In this document: piece after piece, positions 25,947-35,205 of the stretch
Numbering within the stretch: the first letter of the stretch is position 1
How the letters are laid out: each line of letters begins with the position of its first letter
From: Nonomuraea muscovyensis
GTDB lineage: Bacteria; Actinomycetota; Actinomycetes; Streptosporangiales; Streptosporangiaceae
Direction: 5' to 3'
Length of the DNA stretch: 64,000 bases
Assembly: GCF_014207745.1 (NCBI RefSeq)
Contig: NZ_JACHJB010000003.1
Coordinates: forward strand, 372,001 to 436,000
Made by a program: the position numbers and the translations under genes
The notes under the pieces: model-generated
What the model was told of the DNA's origin: nothing
Databases searched by the model: none
What the model saw: the letters and a program-made list of their open reading frames with translations, nothing else

Positions 25947-26429
25947 ATGACTTTCCAGGTCGGCGACACTGTCGTCTACCCCCACCATGGGGCTGCTCGG
26001 ATCGAGGCAATCACGAAGCGATCCATCAAGGGTGAGGAAAAGACCTACCTGGTGCTCAAGGTCGACAAGGGCGACCTTACCGTCCAGGTGCCAGCCGAAA
26101 ACGCAGAACTCGTCGGCGTGCGCGATGTCGTGGGTCAGGAAGGCCTTGAGCGGGTTTTCGATGTCCTTCGGATGCCGCACACGGAGGAGCCGACCAACTG
26201 GTCTCGCCGTTACAAGGCCAATCTGGAGAAGCTCGCGTCGGGGGACGTCAACAAGGTCGCCGAGGTCGTTCGCGACCTGTGGCGGAGGGACCGCGAGCGC
26301 GGCCTTTCCGCGGGCGAGAAGCGTATGCTCGCCAAGGCCCGTCAGATCCTCGTGAGCGAGCTCGCCCTCGCCGAGAAGACCAATGAGGACAAGGCCGAGG
26401 CCCTGCTCGACGAGGTTCTCAACTCCTGA
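25947..26429 (+). CDS. carD: CarD-family RNA polymerase-binding regulator
   Basis: 160 residues from ATG 25947. The N-terminal Tudor-like RNAP-interaction domain is FQVGDTVVYPHHGAARIEAI...YLVLKVDKGDLTVQVP. The C-terminal helical DNA-binding domain includes NWSRRYKANLEKLASGDVNK, then RDLWRRDRERGLSAGEKRML; the conserved Trp wedges the upstream fork of open promoters. CarD stabilises open complexes, especially at rRNA promoters. The lipoprotein gene lies divergent upstream and ispF directly downstream. Confidence 0.95.
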   Translation: MTFQVGDTVVYPHHGAARIEAITKRSIKGEEKTYLVLKVDKGDLTVQVPAENAELVGVRDVVGQEGLERVFDVLRMPHTEEPTNWSRRYKANLEKLASGDVNKVAEVVRDLWRRDRERGLSAGEKRMLAKARQILVSELALAEKTNEDKAEALLDEVLNS

Positions 26430-26446
26430 ATACCAGCATTCCGCGG

Positions 26447-26914
26447 GTGGGCGTCGGCGTCGACGTTCACCCGTTCGCTTCCGGTCGCGAGCTCAACCTC
26501 GCGGGCCTGCACTGGCCCGGCGAGACCGGCCTCGCGGGCCATTCCGACGGTGACGCCGCCGCCCACGCGGCGTGCGACGCCCTGCTCTCGGCCGCCGGTC
26601 TGGGTGATCTGGGCGGCCTGTTCGGCACCGCCGACCCGCGTTGGGCGGGGGCGTCCGGTGTCGCACTGCTGGAAGAGACCGCGCGCCAGGTGCGCGCCGC
26701 CGGCTACGAGATCGGCAACGTGGCGCTCCAGGTGATCGGAAACCGGCCGAAGCTGGCGCCGCGGCGCGCCGAGGCCGAAAAGACCCTGAGCGCCGCCATC
26801 GGGGCCCCCGTGAGCGTCAGCGCGACCACCACCGACGGGCTCGGGCTCACCGGGCGCGGCGAGGGTGTCGCGGCGATCGCCACCGCACTCGTGGTCAACC
26901 TTCCCGGGGCCTGA
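26447..26914 (+). CDS. ispF: 2-C-methyl-D-erythritol 2,4-cyclodiphosphate synthase
   Basis: 155 residues from GTG 26447. It forms MEcPP from CDP-ME 2-phosphate in the MEP isoprenoid pathway, as a zinc-dependent trimer. Metal ligands are D6 and H8 in GVDVHPF and H40 in GHSDGDAAAHAACDALL; SATTTDGLGLTGRGEGVAA is the C-terminal signature. The family usually has a few more N-terminal residues (…IPRVGIG), and the codons for SIPR are present upstream. A non-standard CTG start at 26426, overlapping the carD stop, is possible. Confidence 0.95.
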   Translation: MGVGVDVHPFASGRELNLAGLHWPGETGLAGHSDGDAAAHAACDALLSAAGLGDLGGLFGTADPRWAGASGVALLEETARQVRAAGYEIGNVALQVIGNRPKLAPRRAEAEKTLSAAIGAPVSVSATTTDGLGLTGRGEGVAAIATALVVNLPGA

Positions 26915-26978
26915 GACGTCCTCTGTCGGGATGTCTTGAGGGCATCCCGGCGGGCGGCCCCCAGCCCGTCATGCCACG

Positions 26979-27027
26979 AAGGCGACGGCCCGTCACTGGC
27001 GCGGTACGGGCCGTCGCCTTTCTTTAG
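26979..27027 (+). terminator. Intrinsic terminator after ispF
   Basis: A perfect 15-bp stem (AAGGCGACGGCCCGT / ACGGGCCGTCGCCTT) with a 12-base loop is followed by TCTTT. It is one of the clearest terminators in the window and ends the carD-ispF unit. Confidence 0.85.
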
Positions 27028-27093
27028 TGGGTAATGTCGTGTTTCGCCGGGTAAGTCCCCTTGTGGCATATGAACACTTCGGGGGGAGTCCAT

Positions 27094-27381
27094 ATGATCG
27101 GCGCGATCGTGTCCGCGATCGTCATCGGCGCCATCATCGGTGCGCTGGCACGACTGATCGTTCCCGGCAAGCAGAACATGTCCATCGGTCTGACGCTGGT
27201 CGTCGGCATCGTGGCCGCCCTTATCGGCACGCTGATCGGCTCCATGCTCGGCCTGACCGACACGCGGGGCATCGACTGGCTCCTGCACATCCTCCAGCTC
27301 GCGCTGGCGGTGGTGGGGGTGCTCCTGGTCACCCGGCTACGTCCGGGAAGAACCGGAGGCACCGGGACGACACACGCCTGA
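27094..27381 (+). CDS. GlsB/YeaQ/YmgE-family stress membrane protein
   Basis: 95 residues from ATG 27094 (GGGGGGAG upstream). Three hydrophobic segments: IGAIVSAIVIGAIIGALARL, then LTLVVGIVAALIGTLIGSML and LLHILQLALAVVGVLLVTRL. Gly-rich packing is typical of the transglycosylase-associated/YeaQ family of small general-stress proteins. A paralogue lies 94 bases downstream. Confidence 0.85.
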   Translation: MIGAIVSAIVIGAIIGALARLIVPGKQNMSIGLTLVVGIVAALIGTLIGSMLGLTDTRGIDWLLHILQLALAVVGVLLVTRLRPGRTGGTGTTHA

Positions 27382-27475
27382 CCTGCGGTTTTACGATCAC
27401 TGCGCATAATCGCCAGGCAAAGGGTACTGACCTAACCGTGAGAGTGAACGGCACCCTCATCGGGAGGTTCGTACC

Positions 27476-27754
27476 ATGACAGTCCAGTCCATCCTTGGCG
27501 CGATCGTCATCGGCGCCGTGATCGGCGCAGTCGGCCGTCTGCTGCTTCCCGGCAGGCAGGCCATCGGGTGGATTCTCACCGTCGTCGTCGGCATCGTCGC
27601 CGCCCTGGTCGGCACGCTGCTCGCTCAGGTTCTCGGCGTCGAGACGACCCCGGGCATCGACTGGATCGAGCTGGTGATGCAGGTCGTCCTGGCGATCGTG
27701 GGTGTCGGACTCGTCGCGGGACTGAAGCGCGGTAGCACCCGCCGGAGCATCTAG
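27476..27754 (+). CDS. GlsB/YeaQ/YmgE-family stress membrane protein (second copy)
   Basis: 92 residues, similar throughout to the preceding gene: ILGAIVIGAVIGAVGRLLLP, then ILTVVVGIVAALVGTLLAQV and IELVMQVVLAIVGVGLVAGL. Both copies keep the P-G-R/K-Q motif after the first helix and a TPGIDW/TRGIDW motif before the third. This indicates tandem duplication. GGGAGG precedes the ATG. A hairpin at 27798-27826 follows. Confidence 0.85.
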   Translation: MTVQSILGAIVIGAVIGAVGRLLLPGRQAIGWILTVVVGIVAALVGTLLAQVLGVETTPGIDWIELVMQVVLAIVGVGLVAGLKRGSTRRSI

Positions 27755-27797
27755 CGGCGGTGCGCGCGCGACGCGACGGCGCATGAGACATGCGGGA

Positions 27798-27826
27798 AGA
27801 CCCGCTCGGTGACTCCGAGCGGGTCT
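27798..27826 (+). terminator. Terminator after the second GlsB-like gene
   Basis: Perfect 12-bp stem AGACCCGCTCGG / CCGAGCGGGTCT with a 5-base loop, 43 bases after the stop. It also lies just beyond the end of the convergent DUF2637 gene. Confidence 0.75.
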
Positions 27827-27869
27827 CCGTCATGCCCGTGGCGTCCAGCCTCACTCCTCCCTCAGGCCG

Positions 27870-29282
27870 TCACTCCTCAGGGGGGAGCGGCGTGCTGCGG
27901 AGGCGGCGTGCGGGGGCGTCGTCGTGGATCACGGGGTGGGGTGCGGTGTCTTCCAGGGTGTCTTCCAGGGCCGCCTCGCGGTCGCCTTCTCGTCCGGCGG
28001 CCTCGTCACTTACCTGCTGGTCGCCTAAGGGTTCCTCCCGTACGGGCTTCTCCTCGCCCACGGGCTTCTTGGACCTGCCTGCGACGCGGACGTCTCCCCT
28101 GCGGCGGGTGTCGCGTTTGGGCGCCGCCTCGGTGGTGTCGGTGGTGTCGGCGGCCTCCGGGCCGTGGCCGGGGTCCGGGTCGGCGTCCGGCTCGGCGGGG
28201 GCAGCGGGCCGGTCGGTGAACACGCGCACGGGCTGCGTGTCGGCGTCCTTCTCGCTGACCGGCCGCGGGTGCACCAGGACGTCGGCCGGCTTCACCCGGT
28301 CCCCCCAGCGGACCGGACGGCGCTCGGCAGCCTCGGCGCGTTCCGCGTCCACAGTTCGCTCACCCTCCACGGCGCGTTCCGACTCCACCGCTCGTTCACC
28401 CTCCACAGCGCGTTTCGCCTCTCCGGGGCGGGCGGCCTCGACGGGGCGCTCCCCGTCGCCGGTGCGCTGACGCTCAGCGGCGCGCCCGCCGTCCACGCGC
28501 GGCGCGGTCTCCGCGCTCACGGCGGTGGCCACGGCAGGCTCCGGCCGTACGGGACGGGCGGGCGGCGCCTTGTAGGTCACCGGCTCGTCCTCGCGGGGGC
28601 GCGACGGCTCGGAGACGGGCCGAGGGGAGACGGGCACAGGGGAGACGGGTGCGGGGGCCGGCTGCGGGACCGTGTCGGGAACAGCGCCGACGGGCGGGGT
28701 CTCCGGCGCCGGAGTGGGCCCGACCACGGGCGTGGGCTCCAGGACGGGCTGCGCGGGCGGCTCCAGCGGCGGCGCCTCCGCGGTCCGGCCCCGGCGGAAG
28801 GGCACGAGGTCGTCCTCGGCGGCGTCCTCCCCGCGACCCGCGCCGTCACCGGTGGAGGCACGGCGATGCTGGACGTGCTTGATGAGGAGCAGCCACAGCC
28901 ACAGGCCCACCGCCAGCATGACCCACGGCGCGACCGCGACGCCCACCGTCGCCGCCCGTACGTCGACGTCGAGCCGCAGTGCCGTCGTCACGTTCGCGGC
29001 GGCGGCGGCCACGATGAGCAGGACCAGCACGAGCGCCGCCTGGACGCGTACGAGCAAGCGGGCCGCACGCAGCAGCAGCACGCTGATCAGCGCCACCGCC
29101 AGCAGCGCGTCGAAGCCCGCCGGATAGAGGTAGGAGAGGTCCGGCCGGGCCTCACCCCGGACGGCCAGCGCCCGCAGGTCGTCGAAGGAGAGCGCGCACG
29201 CGGCGCCGGTCAGGGCTGCGACCGCGACGCCGGCCAGGGCGATGCCCAGCCGGCGGAGCGTGGAGGGGGGAGTCACGTCCAT
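27870..29282 (-). CDS. DUF2637 membrane protein with long disordered repeat tail
   Basis: 470 residues from ATG 29282 (MDVTPPSTLRRLGIALAGVA). The N-terminal 150 residues hold four transmembrane helices and the DUF2637 pattern (ALSFDDLRALAV, then LSYLYPAGFDALLAVALIS). The rest is a Pro/Ala/Arg/Glu-rich cytoplasmic tail. It includes a PVPVSPRPVSEPSRPREDEP-type region and a run of heptad-like units (GEAKRAVEGERAVESERAVE and more). DUF2637 proteins are often found on mobile elements as DNA-transfer-associated proteins, but here the setting is housekeeping. The role is unknown. Confidence 0.7.
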   Translation of the reverse strand: MDVTPPSTLRRLGIALAGVAVAALTGAACALSFDDLRALAVRGEARPDLSYLYPAGFDALLAVALISVLLLRAARLLVRVQAALVLVLLIVAAAAANVTTALRLDVDVRAATVGVAVAPWVMLAVGLWLWLLLIKHVQHRRASTGDGAGRGEDAAEDDLVPFRRGRTAEAPPLEPPAQPVLEPTPVVGPTPAPETPPVGAVPDTVPQPAPAPVSPVPVSPRPVSEPSRPREDEPVTYKAPPARPVRPEPAVATAVSAETAPRVDGGRAAERQRTGDGERPVEAARPGEAKRAVEGERAVESERAVEGERTVDAERAEAAERRPVRWGDRVKPADVLVHPRPVSEKDADTQPVRVFTDRPAAPAEPDADPDPGHGPEAADTTDTTEAAPKRDTRRRGDVRVAGRSKKPVGEEKPVREEPLGDQQVSDEAAGREGDREAALEDTLEDTAPHPVIHDDAPARRLRSTPLPPEE

Positions 29283-29336
29283 GGCGGGTTCGAGCCTACA
29301 GAACAATGGTGTCGACGACCGATCAAGGAGACACAC

Positions 29337-29723
29337 ATGGCGGAGCTGCCTGAAGGCGTGCGCGCGCTGTTCGACGCACCCAACTATGCGACGGTGACCA
29401 GCCTCAATCCCGATGGCGCGCCGCAGAGCACGGTGGTGTGGGTGCGCACCGACGGGGACGACGTGCTGTTCTCGACCGTCGCCGGCCGGCAGAAGCCGCG
29501 CAACTTCGCGCGCGATCCGCGCACCAGCCTGCTCGTCATCGACCCCGCCAACCCCTACCGGTACGCCGAGGTGCGCGGGCGCGTGACCATGGAGGACGAC
29601 CCGGAAGGGACCCTCATCCAGGAGTTGTCCCGCAAGTACACGGGCAAGCCGTGGGAGGACGCGCCGGGGGTTCAGCGGCTGATCGTCAGGGTCACACCGG
29701 AAAGGGTCGTCCTGCGAGGGTGA
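29337..29723 (+). CDS. PPOX-class (F420-dependent) pyridoxamine-oxidase-fold protein
   Basis: 128 residues from ATG 29337 with AAGGAG at 29325-29330. Split beta-barrel: NYATVTSLNPDGAPQSTVVW, then VLFSTVAGRQKPRNFARDPR and YRYAEVRGRVTMEDDPEG. These match the F420-binding FDOR-B branch of actinobacteria. The substrate is unknown. It lies 43 bases upstream of cysS, facing the same way. Confidence 0.85.
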   Translation: MAELPEGVRALFDAPNYATVTSLNPDGAPQSTVVWVRTDGDDVLFSTVAGRQKPRNFARDPRTSLLVIDPANPYRYAEVRGRVTMEDDPEGTLIQELSRKYTGKPWEDAPGVQRLIVRVTPERVVLRG

Positions 29724-29766
29724 TTATCAGGCATGTGAGCGCCTCCGAGGCGTTAGCCTTGCCTTC

Positions 29767-31147
<1,381 letters not shown>

Positions 31148-31158
<11 letters not shown>

Positions 31159-31912
31159 CGTCGTCGGGCGCCGGGGAGCCGAACACCCGGCGCTCCAGGT
31201 TCGCGTACACCGGGCCGAGCACCGTCAGGATGACCCGGCCGACGAGCCCGTTCCTGCGCTTCAGGTGGCGCGTCTCCTCGGGCGTCGCGACCCGCGCCAG
31301 CCATGGCAGCACCCTGGCGAGCCGGACCAGCCCCAGCGACCGCCACATGCGCCGCTCCGCGGCCTCGTAGTGGTCCATGGTGACGTAGCTGTGGATCATG
31401 GGCAGGATGTCCTGCTCCAGGTAGCTGAAATGCTCCTCGAGCGCGTCGCGCGTCTCGCGCAGGGCCGCGGCGAGGTCGGCCACGCGGGCCGAGGGCGCGC
31501 GGGCGAAGTCGCCGACGGTGGTGCACAGGTTCTCGACCAGCGGGGCCAGCCGCCTGCGCTCCGCACGGTAGGGGGCCATGTCGATGGCCGCGCCGGCCGA
31601 GGTGTCCACGAGGGGCCACACGATCCGCGCCTCGCCCTTGCCCTGCCGGGCCAGCTCGTGGCAGAGCACGGTGACGTAGTCGCGGACGGCGGCGGCCCGG
31701 CGCCGCGAGATGGCGTCACCGGACGCCGCATTGTCGTCCTGGGGTGCTCGCGCGGCGGCTTCGGCCTCCAGCGTCGTGGCCAGGTCGGCCAGTCTCGCGA
31801 GGTCGTGGCGCCACGCCCGGTGGACGATCCGCGCGCTGGTGAGGTCAGGATAAGGATCACCCGGGAGGCGTCGAGCCACGCTCACGCCATCGGTTCCTTC
31901 CGACTTCGTCAT
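31148..31912 (-). CDS. Hemerythrin-HHE-like helical protein
   Basis: 254 residues. The helical bundle has His/Glu positions spaced like HHE domains: ARIVHRAWRHDLARLADL, YVTVLCHELARQGKGEARI, LEEHFSYLEQDILPMIHSYV and MDHYEAAERRMW. It could bind a di-iron or haem centre or oxygen, but I cannot fix all ligands. A good ribosome site (GGAGAAGAGGA) precedes ATG 31912. Its end overlaps cysS by 11 bases on the other strand. Confidence 0.7.
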
Positions 31913-31954
31913 TGCTGTCCTCTTCTCCTGGTGTCCAGGGTGGGGGCCGTCAGG

Positions 31955-32521
31955 TCAGGCCGTGTAGGCGGCGAGCAGGTGCAGCCCTCCACGAACCGCC
32001 TGCTCGAACACCTCCACCGATCCCGCCGACTGGGCCAGCACGTAGGCGCCCTGCACCACCGCCACGAGCGCGGCGGCCACCTCGGCGGCGACCATCGCCT
32101 CGGCGAACTCGCCCCGTTCGCGGCCTTCGACGAGCAACTCCTCGATCCGGCGGCGCAGATAGGCGAACGTCTCGGCCAGTGGCTCCCGGAGGATCGGGCT
32201 CGCCACCACCTCCGGATCGTGCGCCAGGCGCCCGACGCGGCAGCCGCGCAGCGCCTCGCGCTCACGCAGCATGTAGGCGGCGATCCGCGCGTACGCGGGG
32301 CCGGGCTCGCGGAACTTCTCCTCCGCCTGGGACCGCAGCTCCTCCGCACTCCGGCGAATGGCCTGGAGCGCCAGGTCGGGCTTGCCGGCGAAGTGGTGGT
32401 ACATGCTTCCTTGGCCGGCCCCGGCGTGCTGCTGGATCATCTTGGGGCTGGTGCCCACGTATCCGCGCTCCCACAGGAGCTGCTGCGTGCTCGCGATGAG
32501 TCGTTCCGCCGTTCCCACCAC
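31955..32521 (-). CDS. TetR-family regulator
   Basis: 188 residues from GTG 32521 (or 32518). The HTH is RLIASTQQLLWERGYVGTSP, then KMIQQHAGAGQGSMYHHFAG (residues 7-46). The C-terminal domain ends in VVQGAYVLAQSAGSVEVFEQ and carries the TetR_C_11-like (LmrA/YxaF) pattern. The longer frame to 32884 is unconserved. The hemerythrin-like gene is 42 bases downstream and may be co-transcribed. A near-perfect palindrome covers the region just upstream of the start. Confidence 0.85.
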   Translation of the reverse strand: MVGTAERLIASTQQLLWERGYVGTSPKMIQQHAGAGQGSMYHHFAGKPDLALQAIRRSAEELRSQAEEKFREPGPAYARIAAYMLREREALRGCRVGRLAHDPEVVASPILREPLAETFAYLRRRIEELLVEGRERGEFAEAMVAAEVAAALVAVVQGAYVLAQSAGSVEVFEQAVRGGLHLLAAYTA

Positions 32522-32528
32522 ACCAACT

Positions 32529-32546
32529 GTACCTACTAGTATGTAC
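32529..32546. promoter_or_regulatory. TetR autoregulatory operator
   Basis: GTACCTACTAGTATGTAC is an 18-bp palindrome with one mismatched pair, centred 16 bases upstream of the TetR start codon. Its centre is CTAG. The position over the presumed promoter indicates autorepression. Confidence 0.65.
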
Positions 32547-32685
32547 GAGGGCAAACGCCTGCAGTTCCCTGACCAGCGAAAACGCCGAAACCCGGCCGTA
32601 CCGGCGATACGGCGGGCTTGAGGGGCCCGTCCTGGGGACATTCGCGCGGGATGAGACGCCTGCCGGTCCGAGTACCCTTGATGCC

Positions 32686-33648
32686 ATGGCAGCTGGGGGT
32701 AGGTCGTCGGGCAGGCCCGCGAAGAAGAAGGGCCCGTCCAAGGGCGCCGGAGGGCAGGGGCGCCGCGGCCTCGAAGGCAGGGGCGCGACCCCGCCCGCCG
32801 AGATGCGTCACTGGTACAAGGACAAGGCGCGCACCGAGCGCATCGCCCGCGAGGAGCGCGGCGGCCAGCGCCGTCCCGCCGCACCCCGGCAGCGCCGCTC
32901 CGACGACGCCCCCGAATACATCGGCGGCCGCAACCCCGTCCTGGAGGCGCTGCTCGCGGGAGTCCCGGCCAACGCCCTCTACGTCGCCCAGCGCATCGAC
33001 AACGACGACCGCGTCCGCAACGCCATCAAGATCGCGACCGAGCGTGGCATCGCGCTGCTGGAGGCCACCCGCGACAAGCTCGACCGCCTCACCGAGCAGT
33101 CCGTCCACCAGGGCATCGCGCTGCAGATCCCGCCCTACGACTACGCCCACCCGTCGGAGCTCGTGGAGATCGCCCACGACGCGGCCGAGGTGCCCCTCAT
33201 CGTGGCCCTCGACGGCGTCACCGACCCCCGCAACCTCGGCGCCATCGCCCGCTCCGCCACCGCCTTCGGCGCCCACGGCCTGATGATCCCCTCCCGGCGC
33301 TCGGCCGGCGTCACCGGCGGCGCCTGGAAGACCTCCGCCGGCACCCTCGCCAACCTCCGCGTCGCCCGCTCCGCCAACCTCACGGCCGCCCTGCGCGAAT
33401 ACCGCGACGCCGGCCTGTTCGTCATCGGCCTCGACGGCGAGGGCCGCACCGACATCGGCGACGTCGGCCTCCTGTCGGAGCCCCTGGTGATCGTCGTGGG
33501 ATCCGAGGGCAAGGGCCTGTCCCGCCTGGTGCGCGAGCACTGCGACGTGGTGGCCCGCATCCCGATGAGCACGGCCGCCGAGTCACTCAACGCGGGCGTG
33601 GCCGCCGGGGTCGCACTCTACGAGGTCGCTCGTCACAGACGCCGCTAG
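32686..33648 (+). CDS. rlmB: 23S rRNA (guanosine-2'-O)-methyltransferase RlmB (SpoU/TrmH family)
   Basis: 320 residues. A basic, low-complexity N-terminal 80 residues (common in actinobacteria) precedes the L30-like substrate-binding domain (YIGGRNPVLEALLAGVPANA). The SPOUT domain has motif 1 LDGVTDPRNLGAIARSA, motif 2 VVGSEGKGLSRLVREHCD and motif 3 IPMSTAAESLNAGVAAGVAL. It methylates G2251 (E. coli numbering) in the peptidyl-transferase centre, or a related site. The tRNA-Thr gene starts 20 bases after its stop. Confidence 0.9.
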   Translation: MAAGGRSSGRPAKKKGPSKGAGGQGRRGLEGRGATPPAEMRHWYKDKARTERIAREERGGQRRPAAPRQRRSDDAPEYIGGRNPVLEALLAGVPANALYVAQRIDNDDRVRNAIKIATERGIALLEATRDKLDRLTEQSVHQGIALQIPPYDYAHPSELVEIAHDAAEVPLIVALDGVTDPRNLGAIARSATAFGAHGLMIPSRRSAGVTGGAWKTSAGTLANLRVARSANLTAALREYRDAGLFVIGLDGEGRTDIGDVGLLSEPLVIVVGSEGKGLSRLVREHCDVVARIPMSTAAESLNAGVAAGVALYEVARHRRR

Positions 33649-33668
33649 CGTCTACACTGATAGGCCGC

Positions 33669-33741
33669 GCCGACGTAGCTCAATCGGCAGAGCATCTGTC
33701 TTGTAAACAGAAGGTCAGGGGTTCGATTCCCCTCGTCGGCT
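33669..33741 (+). tRNA. tRNA-Thr (anticodon TGT)
   Basis: 73-base cloverleaf. Acceptor GCCGACG pairs with CGTCGGC. D arm GCTCAATCGGCAGAGC, anticodon loop CTTGTAA with TGT at 33702-33704, and T arm with GGTTCGATTCC. No CCA is encoded. The 3' part from 33700 on is the left half of the AICE att site, so the last 42 bases of the gene are also the element's end. The gene remains intact. Confidence 0.95.
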
Positions 33742-33746
33742 CTGCA
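33700..33746 (+). repeat. attL core of the AICE (47 bp)
   Basis: Bases 33700-33746 are identical to 45267-45313. The repeat begins at the anticodon loop (CTTGTAA) and runs past the tRNA 3' end to CTCTGCA. Mismatch begins immediately outside on both sides. Confidence 0.95.
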
Positions 33747-33751
33747 CCGGA

Positions 33752-33788
33752 AAGGCCCCTGAACAGGCATGATGCCGTCAGGGGCCTT
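33752..33788. terminator. Element-borne terminator behind tRNA-Thr
   Basis: AAGGCCCCTGA pairs with TCAGGGGCCTT around a 15-base loop, five bases beyond attL. It lies inside the element and would end tRNA-Thr transcription. It can also end the int operon, which converges from the other side. Confidence 0.8.
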
Positions 33789-33802
33789 CTGCTTTCCCAT
33801 CT

Positions 33803-35017
33803 TCAACCGGTGTCTTCGGCGTCTTCGGGAGCCACCTTGGGAGCCACCGGGGCCTGTTTGCCCAGGAGAGCGCTGGAGATGGCCTCCGTGGCCGCGCGCC
33901 GGTCGCCCTCCAGCAGGTGGCCGTAGACGTCCTTCGTGATCGAGATGCTGGCGTGGCCGAGGACTTCGGACACGACGTGCAGCGGGGTGCCCTGAGCGAG
34001 CATGAGCGACGCGCCGGAGTGGCGCAGCTCGTGCGGATGCCAGTGACCGAGCCCGGCTTTCCTTGCCAGCCGGGAGAACAGGTGCGAGAAGGTGTCCGGG
34101 TCGGACGGGTTGCCGAAAGCCGTAGGGAACATCAGACCGTGCTCCATCCAGTTCTCGCCTGCCTTGAGGCGTTCATGGTTGTGGGCGGCCTTATGGCGCC
34201 TGATCGCCTCGACCAGCTCAGGGGTGAGGCAGAGAACACGGCGTGAACGCTTGGTCTTGAGTTCACTGATCACGATTCGGGTCTTGGCCGTGGCGTTCGG
34301 GTCGCGATTCTTGAGCCGCTTGACGGAGTGGGTGACGCGGAGGGTACGAGCGTCCGGGTCGAAAGCGTTCCACATCAGGCCGAGTGCTTCGCCACGACGC
34401 AGGCCGAAGACGAGGGCCAGGAGGATGAGGACACCCATGCGATGATCGGCGGCTGTGCCGAGAAGCATCTTGCCTTCCTCAACGGTCAGCGTCCGGCCTT
34501 CCTCGACGGGCACGCGTGGAGGCATCGACAGCGCCGCGACGTTTCGCACGACCAAGCCTTCCCGTTCTGCCTGGCCCAGGGCTTTCCGTAGTACGGCGCG
34601 CATGTTGCGGATGCTGTTCGCCTTGTAGCCAGCCGTGCGCTTGGCCTGCCACAGGGCATCTACCTGGGCTACGGTGAGCTTCGTCAGCCTGTGACGGCCG
34701 AGTCCGGGCTTGAGGTGCAGGCGCACGGTGTCCTCGTAGTCGTCCAAGGTCCCGTCCGAGATGTGGCCTGGTAGGTGCTGTAGCCAGCGATCGAGGAACG
34801 CGCCGACCGTCATCCGGTCATCCGGAACCGGAGCGCCCTTGGCCAGGGTCTCCTTGAGCTTGCGGATCTTCTCGACCACTTCGGCGCGGGTCTTGCCGGA
34901 GACCTTCTTACGGAGGCGCTTCCCGTCCGGTCCGTAACCGAGGGAGACAGCACCGCGCCAGCGGTCGCCATCCTTGTAGATCGAGTCCTCGTTCTGGCCG
35001 CGCTTCTTGGTGCTCAT
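33803..35017 (-). CDS. int: AICE tyrosine integrase
   Basis: 404 residues. N-terminal AP2-like arm-binding region (1-60), core-binding domain (about 70-165), catalytic domain (about 175-375). Catalytic residues: R207 in FGLRRGEALGL, H329 and R332 in HPHELRHSGASL, H355 in LGHASISIT, nucleophile Y365 in KDVYGHLLE. The last residues (QAPVAPKVAPEDAEDTG) are encoded by the arm-type repeat at 33827-33848. Its start overlaps the xis stop by 4 bases, so expression is coupled to the rep-xis-int operon. Confidence 0.95.
   Translation of the reverse strand: MSTKKRGQNEDSIYKDGDRWRGAVSLGYGPDGKRLRKKVSGKTRAEVVEKIRKLKETLAKGAPVPDDRMTVGAFLDRWLQHLPGHISDGTLDDYEDTVRLHLKPGLGRHRLTKLTVAQVDALWQAKRTAGYKANSIRNMRAVLRKALGQAEREGLVVRNVAALSMPPRVPVEEGRTLTVEEGKMLLGTAADHRMGVLILLALVFGLRRGEALGLMWNAFDPDARTLRVTHSVKRLKNRDPNATAKTRIVISELKTKRSRRVLCLTPELVEAIRRHKAAHNHERLKAGENWMEHGLMFPTAFGNPSDPDTFSHLFSRLARKAGLGHWHPHELRHSGASLMLAQGTPLHVVSEVLGHASISITKDVYGHLLEGDRRAATEAISSALLGKQAPVAPKVAPEDAEDTG
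33827..33848 (+). repeat. Left arm-type integrase binding site (candidate)
   Basis: Two copies of GGGAGCCACC separated by TT. The same 22 bp in the same orientation occurs at 45142-45163 near the other end. In the excised circle the two would flank the attP core at 80 and 103 bases, like P and P' arm sites of tyrosine integrases. It lies within the 3' end of int. Confidence 0.6.
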
Positions 35018-35205
35018 GCTGCTTCCTCCTCAAGATGGGCGACGAACTCGGTGAGTGCGGATGCCGGGACTCGGCGAAGGGTGCCGATGCGGACGAAGCG
35101 GAGGGCACCCGAGCGGATCAGTTCGTAGATCTTGGTCCGTCCGATGCCGAGGCACTCTGCGGCTTCTTCTGGCCGGAGAAGAACAGGGCTGATCCCAGCG
35201 CTCAT
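35014..35205 (-). CDS. xis: Excisionase (MerR/BldC-type HTH)
   Basis: 63 residues. LLRPEEAAECLGIGRTKIYE, then LIRSGALRFVRIGTLRRVPA, is the single winged helix of the AlpA/BldC excisionase family. It directs integrase to excision. It overlaps rep upstream and int downstream by 4 bases each. Its small size and place between repSA and int match pSAM2 xis. Confidence 0.9.
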   Translation of the reverse strand: MSAGISPVLLRPEEAAECLGIGRTKIYELIRSGALRFVRIGTLRRVPASALTEFVAHLEEEAA

